The position numbers were made by a program, and so were the translations under genes. A stretch of DNA of 64,000 nucleotides from 'Nostoc azollae' 0708 (GTDB taxonomy: Bacteria > Cyanobacteriota > Cyanobacteriia > Cyanobacteriales > Nostocaceae): positions 4,716,001 to 4,780,000 of the forward strand of contig NC_014248.1 in the NCBI RefSeq assembly GCF_000196515.1, given 5' to 3'. Of the stretch, positions 40,041-50,274 are shown one piece after another (the first letter of the stretch is position 1; each line of letters starts with the position of its first letter). The notes under the pieces are model-generated. The model had not been told where the DNA came from and ran no database searches. It was given only the letters and a program-made list of their open reading frames with translations.

Positions 40041-40507
40041 ATGATCAATGATCAGGAATTCCTTCATCGTGCTGGGTTTTTACGGCTAATTGATCATGGA
40101 GAACAGATAACAATCACTCACTTATCCTGGATACACCCATCAATTTACTTGGTTGATACTGGTAACAGTAAGTTAAGTCAGCTATTCTGTTGAAAGTTTC
40201 TAAGAAACCGAAATCTGCATGGTCTTTCACCTTAAGCAATCAGGAAGAGTCAGCCTTAGAGATTTTACCCAGTAAATATGATGGGAGTTCACTTTTTTTA
40301 GCCCTCATCTGTCATGAAGATGGTATCTGCTGCATACCACAAAAACGCCTTTGGAGTGTATTAGACACAGATATATGTATTGCTGGTCAGCATATATCTG
40401 TGTCTCGCAAACCACATGGTAGTTATCATGTAAGTGAACCTGGTAGACAGAAAATGGAGCAAACAGTGCCTCACAATGACTGGCCTCGTGTACTTTTTTC
40501 CAAATAG
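40041..40507 (+). pseudogene. Unrecognised protein upstream of the Z1-type ATPase, frameshifted
   Basis: From ATG 40041: MINDQEFLHRAGFLRLIDHG, ITHLSWIHPSIYL, then a TGA near 40191 and a frame change into KVSKKPKSAWSFTLSNQEES, SSLFLALICHEDGICC, ending DWPRVLF. The family is not recognised. The next gene starts 11 bp later, so it was probably in an operon with it, as auxiliary genes are in Z1-type modification-linked systems (inference). Confidence 0.5.
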
Positions 40508-40517
40508 GATAAAATCG

Positions 40518-41588
40518 ATGAGTAACATAGATATTGCAACTGATGGATATTGTAGAAATCAGCTTATTGAGAGAGTTAAAAGTAAAATTGGGGATACAGC
40601 AGGAGAACAATTAAAACAAACTGCTGTTGAAGTGGTTCAGAATTGTGTTGATGTCTACTCCAAAACTTTCGGATTTGGTGATGTTGGTGCTAATGGTACA
40701 GGAGTTGTTAATAAATCTCATAAGGGAAAAATAGCCGATTGTACTACCGGATTAATCTACGGCAAAGTTCAAAGTAGTAAAACTAATACCACCATTACTA
40801 CATTAGCACTTGCTGGGCCTAATCATTTCCGTTGTTTTATTGTATTAAGTTCAAATAATACTTGGTTTGGCAAAAAAACTGCTGATCGTTTTGCCAATCA
40901 ACTTATAAGGTGGTCCTGTTGTTTTTAATTGGGAACAATGGAGAAATGATCCAGAAGAATTTCCTACTAATCAATTACTTGACTACATACAACATACTGG
41001 TGTTGTTTCAGTATCTACCAAAGACGTAACTCATTTAGATAAGTTATTGAAAGTTATCAAATCTTCTCGTCCTAGTAGTGTACCTACTCTTATATTTGAT
41101 GATGAAGCTGATAATGCTAGTCCAAATACTAACGAGGCTCAACAAGCAAAAAAGGAAAATACGTAGTTCCAGATAGTGCAATTTTCGATGAAATAGGTAA
41201 CCTTAGGAAGGAAGTAGCTAATCATGTCTATCTACAGATTACTGCAACTCCTCAAGGCCTATTATTGCAAAGTTTAGATCATCCCTGCAAACCTGTTTTT
41301 TGTTCTGCCATCCCTAAACATGGAAATGGTTACATTGGAGGAGGTTTATTTTTTGTAGATGATAGTAAATACTGCTGTACAAAAGTTGATATAGAAGAAC
41401 TAGAGCAACTAAAGAAACAGGGTAGAAAGATAAATCCTGGAAATAATTGGGATATTTATCCTGGACTTAGACTAGCTTTATGCTGTTTCTTCTTGGGTTC
41501 AATATATAAGATACAAACTGCAAATCATCCAGATGCTAAATACTCCTTCCTAGCCTATATTTACCATAAAGGTATCACTCACTCATAG
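40518..41588 (+). pseudogene. Z1-domain ATPase/helicase-like protein, broken
   Basis: ATG 40518. The Walker A region reads LIYGKVQSSKTNTT (family usually GKVQSGKT, so a Gly became Ser); Walker B-like FDDEADNAS lies near 41095-41115. The frame is broken near 40915 (then GGPVVFNWEQWRND), near 41165 by a stop, and continues HVYLQITATPQG, FCSAIPKHGNGYIGGGLF to 41588. An open piece of this gene or its neighbour continues at about 41640-41830 (PDIPTFLLYYSKGG). Z1 proteins occur with MORC/HSP90-like ATPases, methylases and PD-(D/E)XK nucleases in restriction-like systems; those partners are absent here. Confidence 0.7.
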
Positions 41589-42182
41589 CACTTTAGAGAA
41601 GGTTATCCGCAGTTTTGTTATAGAAATTCATAAGGCTATGTAAACCTAAAATTGATTATCCAGATATTCCTACCTTTTTACTTTACTATTCAAAAGGTGG
41701 GAAGAAACAACTTTGGGATGGGCAACCACTCTATCTGCCAACATTAATTCTACCTAAAAGTAAATTGTTCTTCATGTTCAATTATTCTGATAAACCTGAA
41801 GAAATAGACGATACCCCATTAGAATAATACTAAGCAAGTAATTCAAAAGCAGCAATTAATCAAAATGGTGGTTTATGCTGTCATTAACCTACCCAGAAAA
41901 TTGATTCACATTATGATGCTATTTGGGAATATGCAATATACTAAATAGCAACTAGATCTTATGGCTCTCCTAGACTTGCTATGTTAAATTAATACTTAAT
42001 ACGAGATTAAATTGATTAGAGAGCAAGGGAACCAATACAATTAAATTGTATTTTTATTAAATCTTTTGTTTTGTATGGATAAAACCTTATCATATAAATG
42101 TTCTCAGCCATTTTTATGTATTAATTTATCATATCCAAACTGGGAGAGCCCATTTTATTTCATTGATTCTGAAGTGATAAAT

Positions 42183-42383
42183 ATGCATATATATACTATA
42201 GCTGAAGCATCTCAAAAGTTATCTAACTTGACTGAAGAACCACTTAAAGGTGAAGAAATTATTATCATGAAAGGTAATAAACCTGCTGTAAAATTAACAC
42301 CAGTATTCCCAGTTAAAATTCGTCCTAAATCTGGTAGTGCGAAGGGAATAGTAACAATGGCTGATGATTTTGATGAACATTAG
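42183..42383 (+). CDS. Phd/YefM-type antitoxin, orphan
   Basis: 66 residues from ATG 42183: MHIYTIAEASQKLSNLTEEP, EEIIIMKGNKPAVKLTPV and GIVTMADDFDEH. This is the N-terminal DNA-binding fold of Phd antitoxins; the tail that binds a VapC-type toxin is cut after DDFDE. No toxin frame follows. A longer upstream reading (42066) has no ribosome site and no similarity. Possibly still a DNA-binding repressor. Confidence 0.75.
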   Translation: MHIYTIAEASQKLSNLTEEPLKGEEIIIMKGNKPAVKLTPVFPVKIRPKSGSAKGIVTMADDFDEH

Positions 42384-42458
42384 ATTCCCGACTTCTGACC
42401 TCAGTTCAGGATCTATTTACAAAATCAAACAAAGAAGTAGGGAATCTGAATTATTCAA

Positions 42459-43408
42459 CTACCTTCTATACTTATCTCCACAGTCGCCAATTAACTGATA
42501 TAAATCCTGCGACTGCTGTGAAACAGCATCTATACTTTCTAAATCCTCAGCATCCAAACTAAAACCAAATACCTTAGCATTATTATCTTCTATATGTTCA
42601 GCAATTCCTAACCTTGCACCAACAATTACACCCCCTACTGCTGGCTGATTGAAAATATAATTCACACCCACATTAGCAATATTTACCTGATGCTTATCAG
42701 CTATTTGTTTCAGGGTAGAAACTAAAATTTGAAATAATCACCAACCACCCCAGTTATCAATCATATTTTTGTATCTCTTCAAACTGGAAGTATTCAAATC
42801 AAAACCGCGTGGTTCTCGTTTACTTAAATATTTCTCTGATAATCAACCACCGCAAACACTACCATAAGTAAATAATTGAATATCATATTCTTGACAGAAT
42901 TCCACCATATTTACTTGTGGTATTCTGTCAACTAATGAAAACTGCACTTGATTAGAAACAATTTTGATGCCTGCTTCCGTGATAATTTGCAGATTTTCTG
43001 TATCAAAGTTAGTTAAAGCCGAATATTTGATTTTACCCTCAGGTTGCAATTCTACCATGTATTTGAGAGCATCTAAATAGTTAGAGTCTCTATATTCCCA
43101 GCAATGTTTTCCGTCATCTTTCCTGGACGAGGAATCCATTTTGTAAAAGCTTGAATATTATTCACCGCTTCTTCACCACGAGTCACAATTAATTGACGAC
43201 GGAATTCACCAATTAAATCTTCTACTGGTCCATAATGGTCTGCTAAATCCCAAGTGGTAAAACCAGCATCCACATATTGAAACATTGACTCAATAGCAAT
43301 TCTGGGGTTAATGCGTCCATGTCCACGGGAGACATACCACATTCCATTTAAAAGTCGGTAGATTTCTAAATCAGGCGTAAATTGTAAATAACTTTCTTGA
43401 GGTAACAT
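42459..43408 (-). pseudogene. Aldo/keto reductase, broken
   Basis: From ATG 43408: MLPQESYLQFTPDLEIYRLL, GMWYVSRGHGRINP, TTWDLADHYGPVEDLIGE with the catalytic Asp/Tyr, FTKWIPRPGKM, frameshift near 43075, then DALKYMVELQPEGKIK, NFDTENLQIITEAG, NQVQFSLVDR, a TGA near 42843, LSEKYLSKREP and the C-terminal NQPAVGGVIVGARLG. NADPH-dependent reductase family; at least one frameshift and two stops. Confidence 0.82.
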
Positions 43409-43426
43409 GATATTTTTAATGTTATT

Positions 43427-43769
43427 ATCTCCAGTTATTTCTGCTTGTTCCACAACATAAGCTGCAACGTTTTTAACTTCCTATTTTGTCAATCTTTCTT
43501 TATAAGCTGACATATTACTTTACCATTAATAACGAGGTTTGTAATGGCTTCTAAAGAAGCCATGCCATATTTTTTTAGGGTATTTATTTTTTTGAAAATT
43601 TTTTCCTCTTCTAATAATGTTACCACCATTGATATGACATCCTGCACAATGGATGCTAAAAACTTCTCCACCTTTATTAGTATCCAAGGGGTTAGCAGGT
43701 AAAGTAAAAAGGTAAAATTATTATCCACAAGCAACAAGTGAATAATATCAAAATCATTAGTTTTTTCAT
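43427..43769 (-). pseudogene. Cytochrome c6-like electron carrier, frameshifted
   Basis: From ATG 43769 a signal-like segment KKLMILILFTCCLWIIIL precedes, after a frame change, ANPLDTNKGGEVFSIHCAGC followed by H; the heme motif CAGCH is at 43634-43648. Then GKN, a frameshift in an A-rich run near 43600, TLKKYGMASLEAITNLVING, another frame change, MSAYKERLTK, TAG, EVKNVAAYVVEQAE. This is the cytochrome c6 pattern. The end is in frame with the aldo/keto reductase without a stop. Lumenal photosynthetic or respiratory electron carrier originally; this copy is dead, a functional one should exist elsewhere. Confidence 0.8.
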
Positions 43770-43771
43770 GA

Positions 43772-43996
43772 TTATAAAGATTCTAAATCAGATGTAAAAC
43801 CTGGAAAATTGGCACATTTCTCTTGAAACTCTTCTGCATCACTGACATCCTCAATTTTGTAAGACATGATACTAGTTCCATCTGGCATTTTTTTAGAGCC
43901 AATCAATTCACTTTGATACTCTTCCGCCATTGTCTTAAATTCAGCAGTATAGCGTTTCCAAGCTGCCCCATCACAAGTGATATTTACGTGCCACAT
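43772..43996 (-). CDS. Unrecognised small protein
   Basis: 74 residues from ATG 43996 (MWHVNITCDGAAWKRYTAEF). It ends 3 bp before the start of the cytochrome pseudogene, so it was first in that cluster. Acidic C-terminus with EEFQEKCANFPGFTSDLES. No family assigned; the upstream ATG at 44092 gives no similarity. Confidence 0.5.
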   Translation of the reverse strand: MWHVNITCDGAAWKRYTAEFKTMAEEYQSELIGSKKMPDGTSIMSYKIEDVSDAEEFQEKCANFPGFTSDLESL

Positions 43997-44205
43997 AGTT
44001 AATTTGTAAATATAGATGCCAGACTGCTTTGAGAAGTCGGGGATCTGGGTATTCATCATCTCACAAATAGGTAACTTTACACAAATATTCAATTTGAATC
44101 TATGTTTTCTATCTAAAGGAGGTGTTTATATAAAAAAACCTACGCCACAATACAGATGTAGCATTATGTCTTATATCCAAATTAGCTAAATTCTAAGGGG
44201 TAAAA

Positions 44206-45033
44206 ATGACTAACAACATTAAAGAAAAAATTCAAGCAGATTTACAAGAAGCTAAAGGAACTGGACAATTAAGAACTGAGAATATTAGAGAAATTGTCAA
44301 AACCGCAGTTTCTCAGATCGCTAGTGAATTAAAAGAAGGTTCTAGCGAATTACGCACCTTAGTGAAAGATGCTGTTTCTACAGTTATTGAAAATCTCCAA
44401 GACAAAGGTGGCGAAATTAAAGAAGAAGTAACAGTTGCTATTGAAGGTGCTTTAGAAGCGGTAAATACTAAAAGACATGATGCTATTGTCAAAACCCAAA
44501 CAGAACTAAAACAAATCCAGGCAAAATTAGATGATGAAGAAGAACAACTTCAGAAAGAAGTTGAGGGAATGTTAACGGAAATCGAACACACGAGTCAAGA
44601 TAAATCTGCTAATACAAAGACTGCGCTCGCATCAGCAATTAATGGTATCCAAGATAGTGAAGAAGTTGCTTTATTGAAGAAACGCTACGCCCACCTGCAA
44701 GCACAGCTAGCCATTATTCGAGCAAATTTAGCCGCACGTTATGGTGGACGTTCTGTAGAAATCAAAGAATATTTAGACGATGCCCAAACCTGGTACAATC
44801 AAGTCCATCCCCAAGCAGAAATGATGGTTAAACAAGTAGAAGAAAAGCACTCTCAGTTAGACAATAAATTAGGTGAACTCGGTGTATCTATAGCTAGAAG
44901 AGAGCGGGGGCTAAAGCAAAGTTTGCGAGAACTACTATTAACAACTGCTGATTTATTCAAAGATAAAGAAGCCGGGAATAAAGAGACTCTTGTTAAGAAA
45001 CAAGTAAAAATTCAGGAGTCAGAGGATGTTTGA
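44206..45033 (+). CDS. Long helical/coiled-coil protein of unknown function
   Basis: 275 residues from ATG 44206 preceded by AAGGGG at 44197-44202. Nearly all helix and charged (E, K, Q rich): LQEAKGTGQLRTENIREIV, IKEEVTVAIEGALEAVN, DDEEEQLQKEVEGMLTEI, RRERGLKQSLRELL. Homologues in Nostocales are sometimes labelled histidine kinase without support, and no kinase motifs are seen here. Intact in a decayed region, which argues for a used function. Confidence 0.75.
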   Translation: MTNNIKEKIQADLQEAKGTGQLRTENIREIVKTAVSQIASELKEGSSELRTLVKDAVSTVIENLQDKGGEIKEEVTVAIEGALEAVNTKRHDAIVKTQTELKQIQAKLDDEEEQLQKEVEGMLTEIEHTSQDKSANTKTALASAINGIQDSEEVALLKKRYAHLQAQLAIIRANLAARYGGRSVEIKEYLDDAQTWYNQVHPQAEMMVKQVEEKHSQLDNKLGELGVSIARRERGLKQSLRELLLTTADLFKDKEAGNKETLVKKQVKIQESEDV

Positions 45034-45214
45034 ACACTAGAGGATACCTATAATTTGTCATTGTGACCAGAACGCAGTGGAGGGAAGAATCTCGATTTTT
45101 CGTCAAGTGATGAGATACTAAAGCCTACGGTACACTCCGCGAACATTTCGCTATCGCTACATACCCTACGGGAAGCAAGCTACAGTAATTTGGTAAAAAT
45201 AAAAGAATCCAGAT
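45034..45214. repeat. Dispersed intergenic repeat sequence
   Basis: Contains segments such as CTCCGCGAACATTTCGCTATCGCTACA and CCCTACGGGAAGC, typical of short dispersed repeats between Nostocales genes. No gene. Confidence 0.45.
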
Positions 45215-45491
45215 TTAATCAAGTGGTTCTTCTGACTCTTGCTCAGATCCAGAACTAATATCTAGCAGACAATCATCCAGGGTATGAGTTATTCTCTGTA
45301 TTTCATCACCAAGATAACGTCTAAAAACAGACATCATAGCATCAATATGCTCTTGAGTACCAGCCTTGCCCAAATGCTTATATTTACTCAGTTTGTCTGA
45401 TGTCAGGCATTGGAAATATGGGATTGGCGCTTATAATTTGTAGTACCAATATTTCTTGAAGTTTTGACGGACTTGATAACGAGCTACCCAA

Positions 45492-47328
45492 CCCGGATTT
45501 CTCACAAAAAGATAAGAAAGAGGGGTCAAAGACTGCGAAAATATATATAGCAGGCATCTCAGCAGTTGTAAACCATGACCCCATCTTCAACAGATTGTAT
45601 ACCAAAACAGTTGAAATTTGAGCAACAAAAATGGCTGCCAATCATAGTCAATTTCCAGGGTGGACCAGTAAGAGCAGATGCAGGATTCAGCTTAATTGCT
45701 GAAATAGACAGAAAATTGCAAATCACATCACAGTTTGCACAATGTTTCCAAGATTAGCGAAAGCCAAATCGGATTGACCATTCAATAGAGAGCTTAATTA
45801 AACAAAGAATATACGGGCTGGTCATGGGGTATGAAGACTTGAATGACCACGAAGAATTACGTCATGACCAGATGTTTGCTATAGGTTTAGGAAAAAGGAC
45901 TGGAGTAGAGAATGAACCTGCAACATTGGCAGGAAAGAGTACATTAAATCCCCTGGAACATTGTCCTGAAGATGTGGAACAAGGAGCAGACAGCGGGTAC
46001 CATAAAATCGGGCATTCTCCATCAGCAATTGAAAGCTTATTTGTCAAAATATTTCTAGAATCTTACGCCAAAGAACCAAGAGAAATTGTTTTGGATTTAG
46101 ATGTAACTGATGACTTAGTACACGGCTATCAGGAGCAAGTTTTCTTGAATACTTATGATGGGGGATACTGCTATGCTCCACTTTATATTTTCTGTGGAAA
46201 ACATCTATTAGCAGCCAAACTTCGCCCTTCAAACGTAGACCCAGCATTTGGGGCATTATCAGAACTACAAGGAGTGATTAAACAAATAGGTCAACAATGG
46301 AAGAATGTTGAGATTTTAGTAGGTGGAGATAGTGCTTATTCTAGAGACGATATCATCACATGGTGTGAATCCCAAATGGGTGTGGATTATGTTTTTGGAT
46401 TGGCGCAAAATAGTCGTTTAATTGGGATGACTAGAACGACCCAAAGTAGAGCATCCCTTGAGTTTGAGCAAAAACTATCAATAGTAGTTTCATTCTTAGA
46501 AACTATGTTTAAACCAGATGAAAAACTTGCAGAATTTGCTGGTGACTTGATTAATAAGTCAATTTGGTATAAATCGTTAGACTATAAAACTCGTGAATCT
46601 TGGAGCCATAGTCGTCGTGTTGTTTTTAAAGTTGAATATGGAGTAAAAGGGACTAATGTTCGTTTTGTTGTAACTTCATTTTCTACTAATAAAGTACCTC
46701 CTAGTCAACTATATAGACAAAAATATTGTCAGCGAGGGGAGATGGAAAATCGTTTTAAAGAACAACAATTAGAACTTTTTAGTGATAGAACAAGCAACCA
46801 TACATTTGCGGGAAATCAATTATGTTTATGGTTCTCTTTTATAGCTTAGGTTTTGCTCAATGCCTTGGGTCAAAAATGTTTAGCTAAAACCGAATTACAA
46901 AATGCTACTGTTGGGACTATTCGTACCAAATTATTGAAGTTAGGAGCCTTGATTACTGTAAGTACACGTCCCATTTTAATTGCGATTACTAGTTCTTGCC
47001 CATACAGACATATCTTTGGTACTGCTCATAGACGCTTAAGAATGCTCACTAATACTGCTTAATTTGAGGTTAAATTGCCTTTTACTTATTTCTAATTAAT
47101 CATACTTCGCCCTTGGGTTGATTCAGGTCTTGTTTAGTCATGCTTAATTTTACGAACAAAGCATTTTGATTTTACTACCAATAAAAAGATAGTGACTATT
47201 TTAGCATTATAAATGCGATTTTATATTTAATTTATCTCTGCGATTCAATTTTGATTGATGATGTATCAAAATTTAGTCTCACATCAGGTCATGTAAATTT
47301 ATTTTTTACTGCTTGTGAGAAATCCGGG
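45492..47328 (+). mobile_element. IS1380-family insertion sequence, copy B (1837 bp), CCAA target duplication
   Basis: The same terminal repeats as copy A (CCCGGATTTCTCACAA) and about 97% identity by eye. The 4-bp direct repeat CCAA lies at 45488-45491 and 47329-47332. Confidence 0.95.
45575..47062 (+). pseudogene. IS1380-family transposase B with the same two TAG codons
   Basis: ATG 45575, equivalent to copy A with about 25 amino-acid differences. TAG at 45755-45757 and 46847-46849, the same codons as in copy A, and no frameshift. Catalytic residues as in copy A (LDLDVTDD, GGDSAYSRDD, YCQRGEMENRF). Confidence 0.9.
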
Positions 47329-47445
47329 CCAAGCCCCAGATGCAGCCAGAACACCCTGCTTCAATAAAAGTGTTTGTTGTTTTTCTAAGGCTGTAATCGC
47401 CTTTTTAATCCGCTCAAATCGAGCTAGTTTATCCTGTGACGACTA

Positions 47446-48132
47446 TCAGAGTCGGCAATTTCTGCAAATAGATTCCAAATTCCATCATGCCCATCTCCCA
47501 AGCAGTAAAGAGTTTTACCGATGTTTTGGCTATTGACCCAATTACTTAGGGAGAGATTGTCTTGAAAGAATGCTCCTTAATATATACCCTCTAATCGCCC
47601 TGTTTTATACTCCTTCCAGTACGCAGGCTTTCCTTTCTCTTGAGAGCGTAACCGCACTTTTCCGCCCTCTACGCAGACCTCTGTTAATTTCTGTTTTACC
47701 TTCGGGGGAGATTAAGTCCACTTTTTTGACTTGGCGATGATAGGTACTATAACCAACTTCTATTCCTGTTAGAACCTTAAGGTCATTCTCTGCGTCCTGG
47801 AATGACTCCTTGGCTGCAAGTAATAAACAGTACTTTTTACCCAATGGGCTAAATCACCTATACGGTTCTCTCCCCAAAGGAGATGCTTATTTGTTAGTGA
47901 CTTTAACCTTACCAATGCAACTCCTTATTGTCCGTGTTTTACCTTTGTTGTGACAGTCTTTTCTCCGACAAAAAAAGGCGCTTTTCGGACTGACATGTTC
48001 TAAAACCTGGTCGCCTACAGATGTTTCGATGCCCTCAAATGTTTCGACTTTGTCGGGTGGGGTATTTTTATAAAAGATTTTGGCTATCTCTTTGATGTGA
48101 GTTTCTAAAACTTTTTGATCTTCTGCTGTCAT
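47446..48132 (-). pseudogene. ISKra4-family transposase fragments
   Basis: From ATG 48132: MTAEDQKVLETHIKEIAKIF, YKNTPPDKVETFEGIETSV, RTIRSCIGKVKVT, a gap, then KKYCLLLAAKESFQDAENDL, LTGIEVGYSTYHRQVKKVDL (47844-47605), a frame change, YKTGRLEGIY, AFFQDNLSLSNWVNSQNIGK and LYCLGDGHDGIWNLFAEIAD near 47450. This order matches ISKra4 transposases; the C-terminal catalytic half is missing, so it is a truncated remnant. Confidence 0.82.
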
Positions 48133-48468
48133 TGTTCTAAACCATACTCTCTGATTCCCATAATTTTCATTCCCATAATTTTCTCAGTTATGGACCGCAT
48201 TGGTATAGTCCCCCCTTAATTCGCGAGGCATCATCGCGAATTATTTCTCCTTTCTTTCATCTTCTTCCCAAATTGGGATGCTCCCCTAGAGTATGACACT
48301 TTAGACTTTTAAAACATCCTCTCAGAATGTTTGAGAAATTGCTTAATTATCAAATAGCTATTTTTGGTGTTAGTCTGAAAAAGCTGACTGCTGATAGCTG
48401 AATCCTGACAAAAATAAATTTCAGTAATAAATCCCTGACCTTTGTAAAAAACTTGGGTATCTGAGCAT

Positions 48469-50103
48469 TTATGGTGAAGGTGCTAGAGATGATAAAACTT
48501 GAATTAATTGATAATCTTTCACACTACCAACAACGCGATAACTTTTAACTAAATTACCAGAATTAGGCGTATAAATCCAAGCATAACTCAAAGGTGGTAA
48601 TTGAGAAACAGACTTTACTTCCTGACCATGAATAGGAGTATAAAAATTAATCAATACAGCATTTTTACCCTCTAAATTCACAAAAGAGACCGGATGATTT
48701 TGGAGAATTTTCACAATAGATTGTTGGTGAAAAAATATTCTAAATGCAGGATTAAAATCTCCTAACAAACCTAAACTACCAGCCGTAGCTATAGATAGCC
48801 AACTTGTTATTAACCAACCACTCACCCAGTAAGGAGCCGTAAGAAAATTTTGATGAAGAGAGTAACGTAAAATCCAAATTAAAGGCACAATTAAGCAACC
48901 TAACCCTGTGACTAAAGCCACAATGGCATATTTTTTAATATCAACCAAATTTGCAACTAAAACCACTATACCAGCTATTATTAAGATAATGCCTAGAACA
49001 CCAAAAGAATAGCTGATATTTCTAGGAAGATGGGCATTAATTTTATTCGCTTTTCCTTCTTGGTAAATTTTTGCTAACCAATCTAACCCCACAGCCGCCA
49101 ACATAGCGATAAAGGGATATAAACAAAGACTATAGTGCATTAACCGAGTGGAAAATATAGTGATTTCTGTAAATAGAAATATTGGAAAACCTACTAATAG
49201 TAGTTGGTACCGAGAGATGGGTTTACGAATTACTAAAACTAACCCTAAAATGCTGAATAAACACCAAGGAAAAGATTTTAACGGCACATTCCACAAATAG
49301 TAAAGTATGCCATTACCCGGACGTTTACTGCTACCTAATTCTGCCACAAATCCCAACAAATGACCAACACTATCACCACCATAACGCTGCCAGTTAAACC
49401 ATAACCAAACTAAAGTAGGAATTAAACCGACTAAACCTCCTAAATAGAGCATTGGGTTAGTAAGATGACGATGCCGACGATGTTCCCAAATTAAATAAGG
49501 TAATAATGCCGCTATTGGCAAACAAATCATAAAGCTTCTCATCAAAAAGCCTAACCCAAAACTGACACCGACTATAAAACCATAAATAACTCGATATTTA
49601 GGATATATTTCTGCTTTTAATAAACACAAAATAGCTAAACATACCAATAAAATCATTGGTACATCAGGTGCAGTTAGGCGACAATATTGCAGCCAGAGAA
49701 ATTCCACACTCAAAATAGCTGCCGATAGGTAAGCTAATTTTTGATATAGCAATATCTTCGCTATTTCATATATAACTAATATGCTCAAAATTCCGGCAAT
49801 CATACTAGGTATTCGCGCACTAGTATCACTAACGCCAAATAACTGATAAAAAATAGCAATTAACCAATAAAAACCAGGGGTTTTATGATGGGCTGTTTTC
49901 CAAGGTGCTATCCAGTCACCAGAATCAAAGATTAATCGCGCTCTCCTCGCATAAAGAGTTTCATCATGGGCCATCAGACTAGTTTCACCAGAAGTAAATA
50001 ACAATAAAGGAATTAGCCAAATTAACAAACTGATGTGGGGAAATTGCTTCAGTAGGAGAATTCGCTGTTTAATAGCGACAAATAAAGGTAATTTGTACAA
50101 CAT
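48469..50103 (-). CDS. GT39-family membrane glycosyltransferase (ArnT-like)
   Basis: 544 residues. An N-terminal loop with the acidic motif MAHDETLYARRARLIFD and HHKTPGFYWLIAIFY is typical of dolichyl/undecaprenyl-phosphate-sugar mannosyl or aminoarabinose transferases (PMT_2). About ten to twelve predicted membrane helices (for example LSILVIYEIAKILLY, WVSGWLITSWLSIATAG) and a soluble C-terminal tail. Transfers sugar from a lipid carrier to an envelope acceptor; acceptor unknown. Intact. Confidence 0.88.
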   Translation of the reverse strand: MLYKLPLFVAIKQRILLLKQFPHISLLIWLIPLLLFTSGETSLMAHDETLYARRARLIFDSGDWIAPWKTAHHKTPGFYWLIAIFYQLFGVSDTSARIPSMIAGILSILVIYEIAKILLYQKLAYLSAAILSVEFLWLQYCRLTAPDVPMILLVCLAILCLLKAEIYPKYRVIYGFIVGVSFGLGFLMRSFMICLPIAALLPYLIWEHRRHRHLTNPMLYLGGLVGLIPTLVWLWFNWQRYGGDSVGHLLGFVAELGSSKRPGNGILYYLWNVPLKSFPWCLFSILGLVLVIRKPISRYQLLLVGFPIFLFTEITIFSTRLMHYSLCLYPFIAMLAAVGLDWLAKIYQEGKANKINAHLPRNISYSFGVLGIILIIAGIVVLVANLVDIKKYAIVALVTGLGCLIVPLIWILRYSLHQNFLTAPYWVSGWLITSWLSIATAGSLGLLGDFNPAFRIFFHQQSIVKILQNHPVSFVNLEGKNAVLINFYTPIHGQEVKSVSQLPPLSYAWIYTPNSGNLVKSYRVVGSVKDYQLIQVLSSLAPSP

Positions 50104-50274
50104 TTATTGAATACGAGTTGAATATATTGAATATTATGAGTTGTGAGCGCCTAAGTTTAGTATTGTAATGAAAATAATGTAAATTAGTATACGAAATTAG
50201 CACCATTTAGTGAAAGAATTTTCCAAAATAGAAATTTATGCTGTTGCGACCAAATTAACGCCTTAAGTTAGATG

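Larger units (their letters stand above)
45215..47445 (-). pseudogene. Conserved hypothetical gene split by IS1380 copy B
   Basis: Two parts on the minus strand: 47445-47329 (DKLARFERIKKAITALEKQQ, LLKQGVLAASGAW) and 45491-45215 (VARYQVRQNFKKYWYYKL, stop, SDKLSKYKHLGKAGTQEHID, MMSVFRRYLGDEIQ). The junction reads GAW-VARYQ when the IS and one copy of the CCAA duplication are removed. Similar lysine-rich YQVR..YWYYKLQA..KYKHLGKAG proteins occur in multiple copies in filamentous cyanobacteria. Function unknown. The N-terminus abuts an ISKra4 remnant. Confidence 0.7.

Noticed and set aside
41640-41830. A separate gene after the Z1 remnant
   Set aside because: Open reading (PDIPTFLLYYSKGG) without a start; probably a continuation of the broken Z1 gene or its neighbour.
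42066-42182. Longer N-terminus for the Phd antitoxin
   Set aside because: Residues are not conserved and the ATG at 42183 starts the family motif directly.
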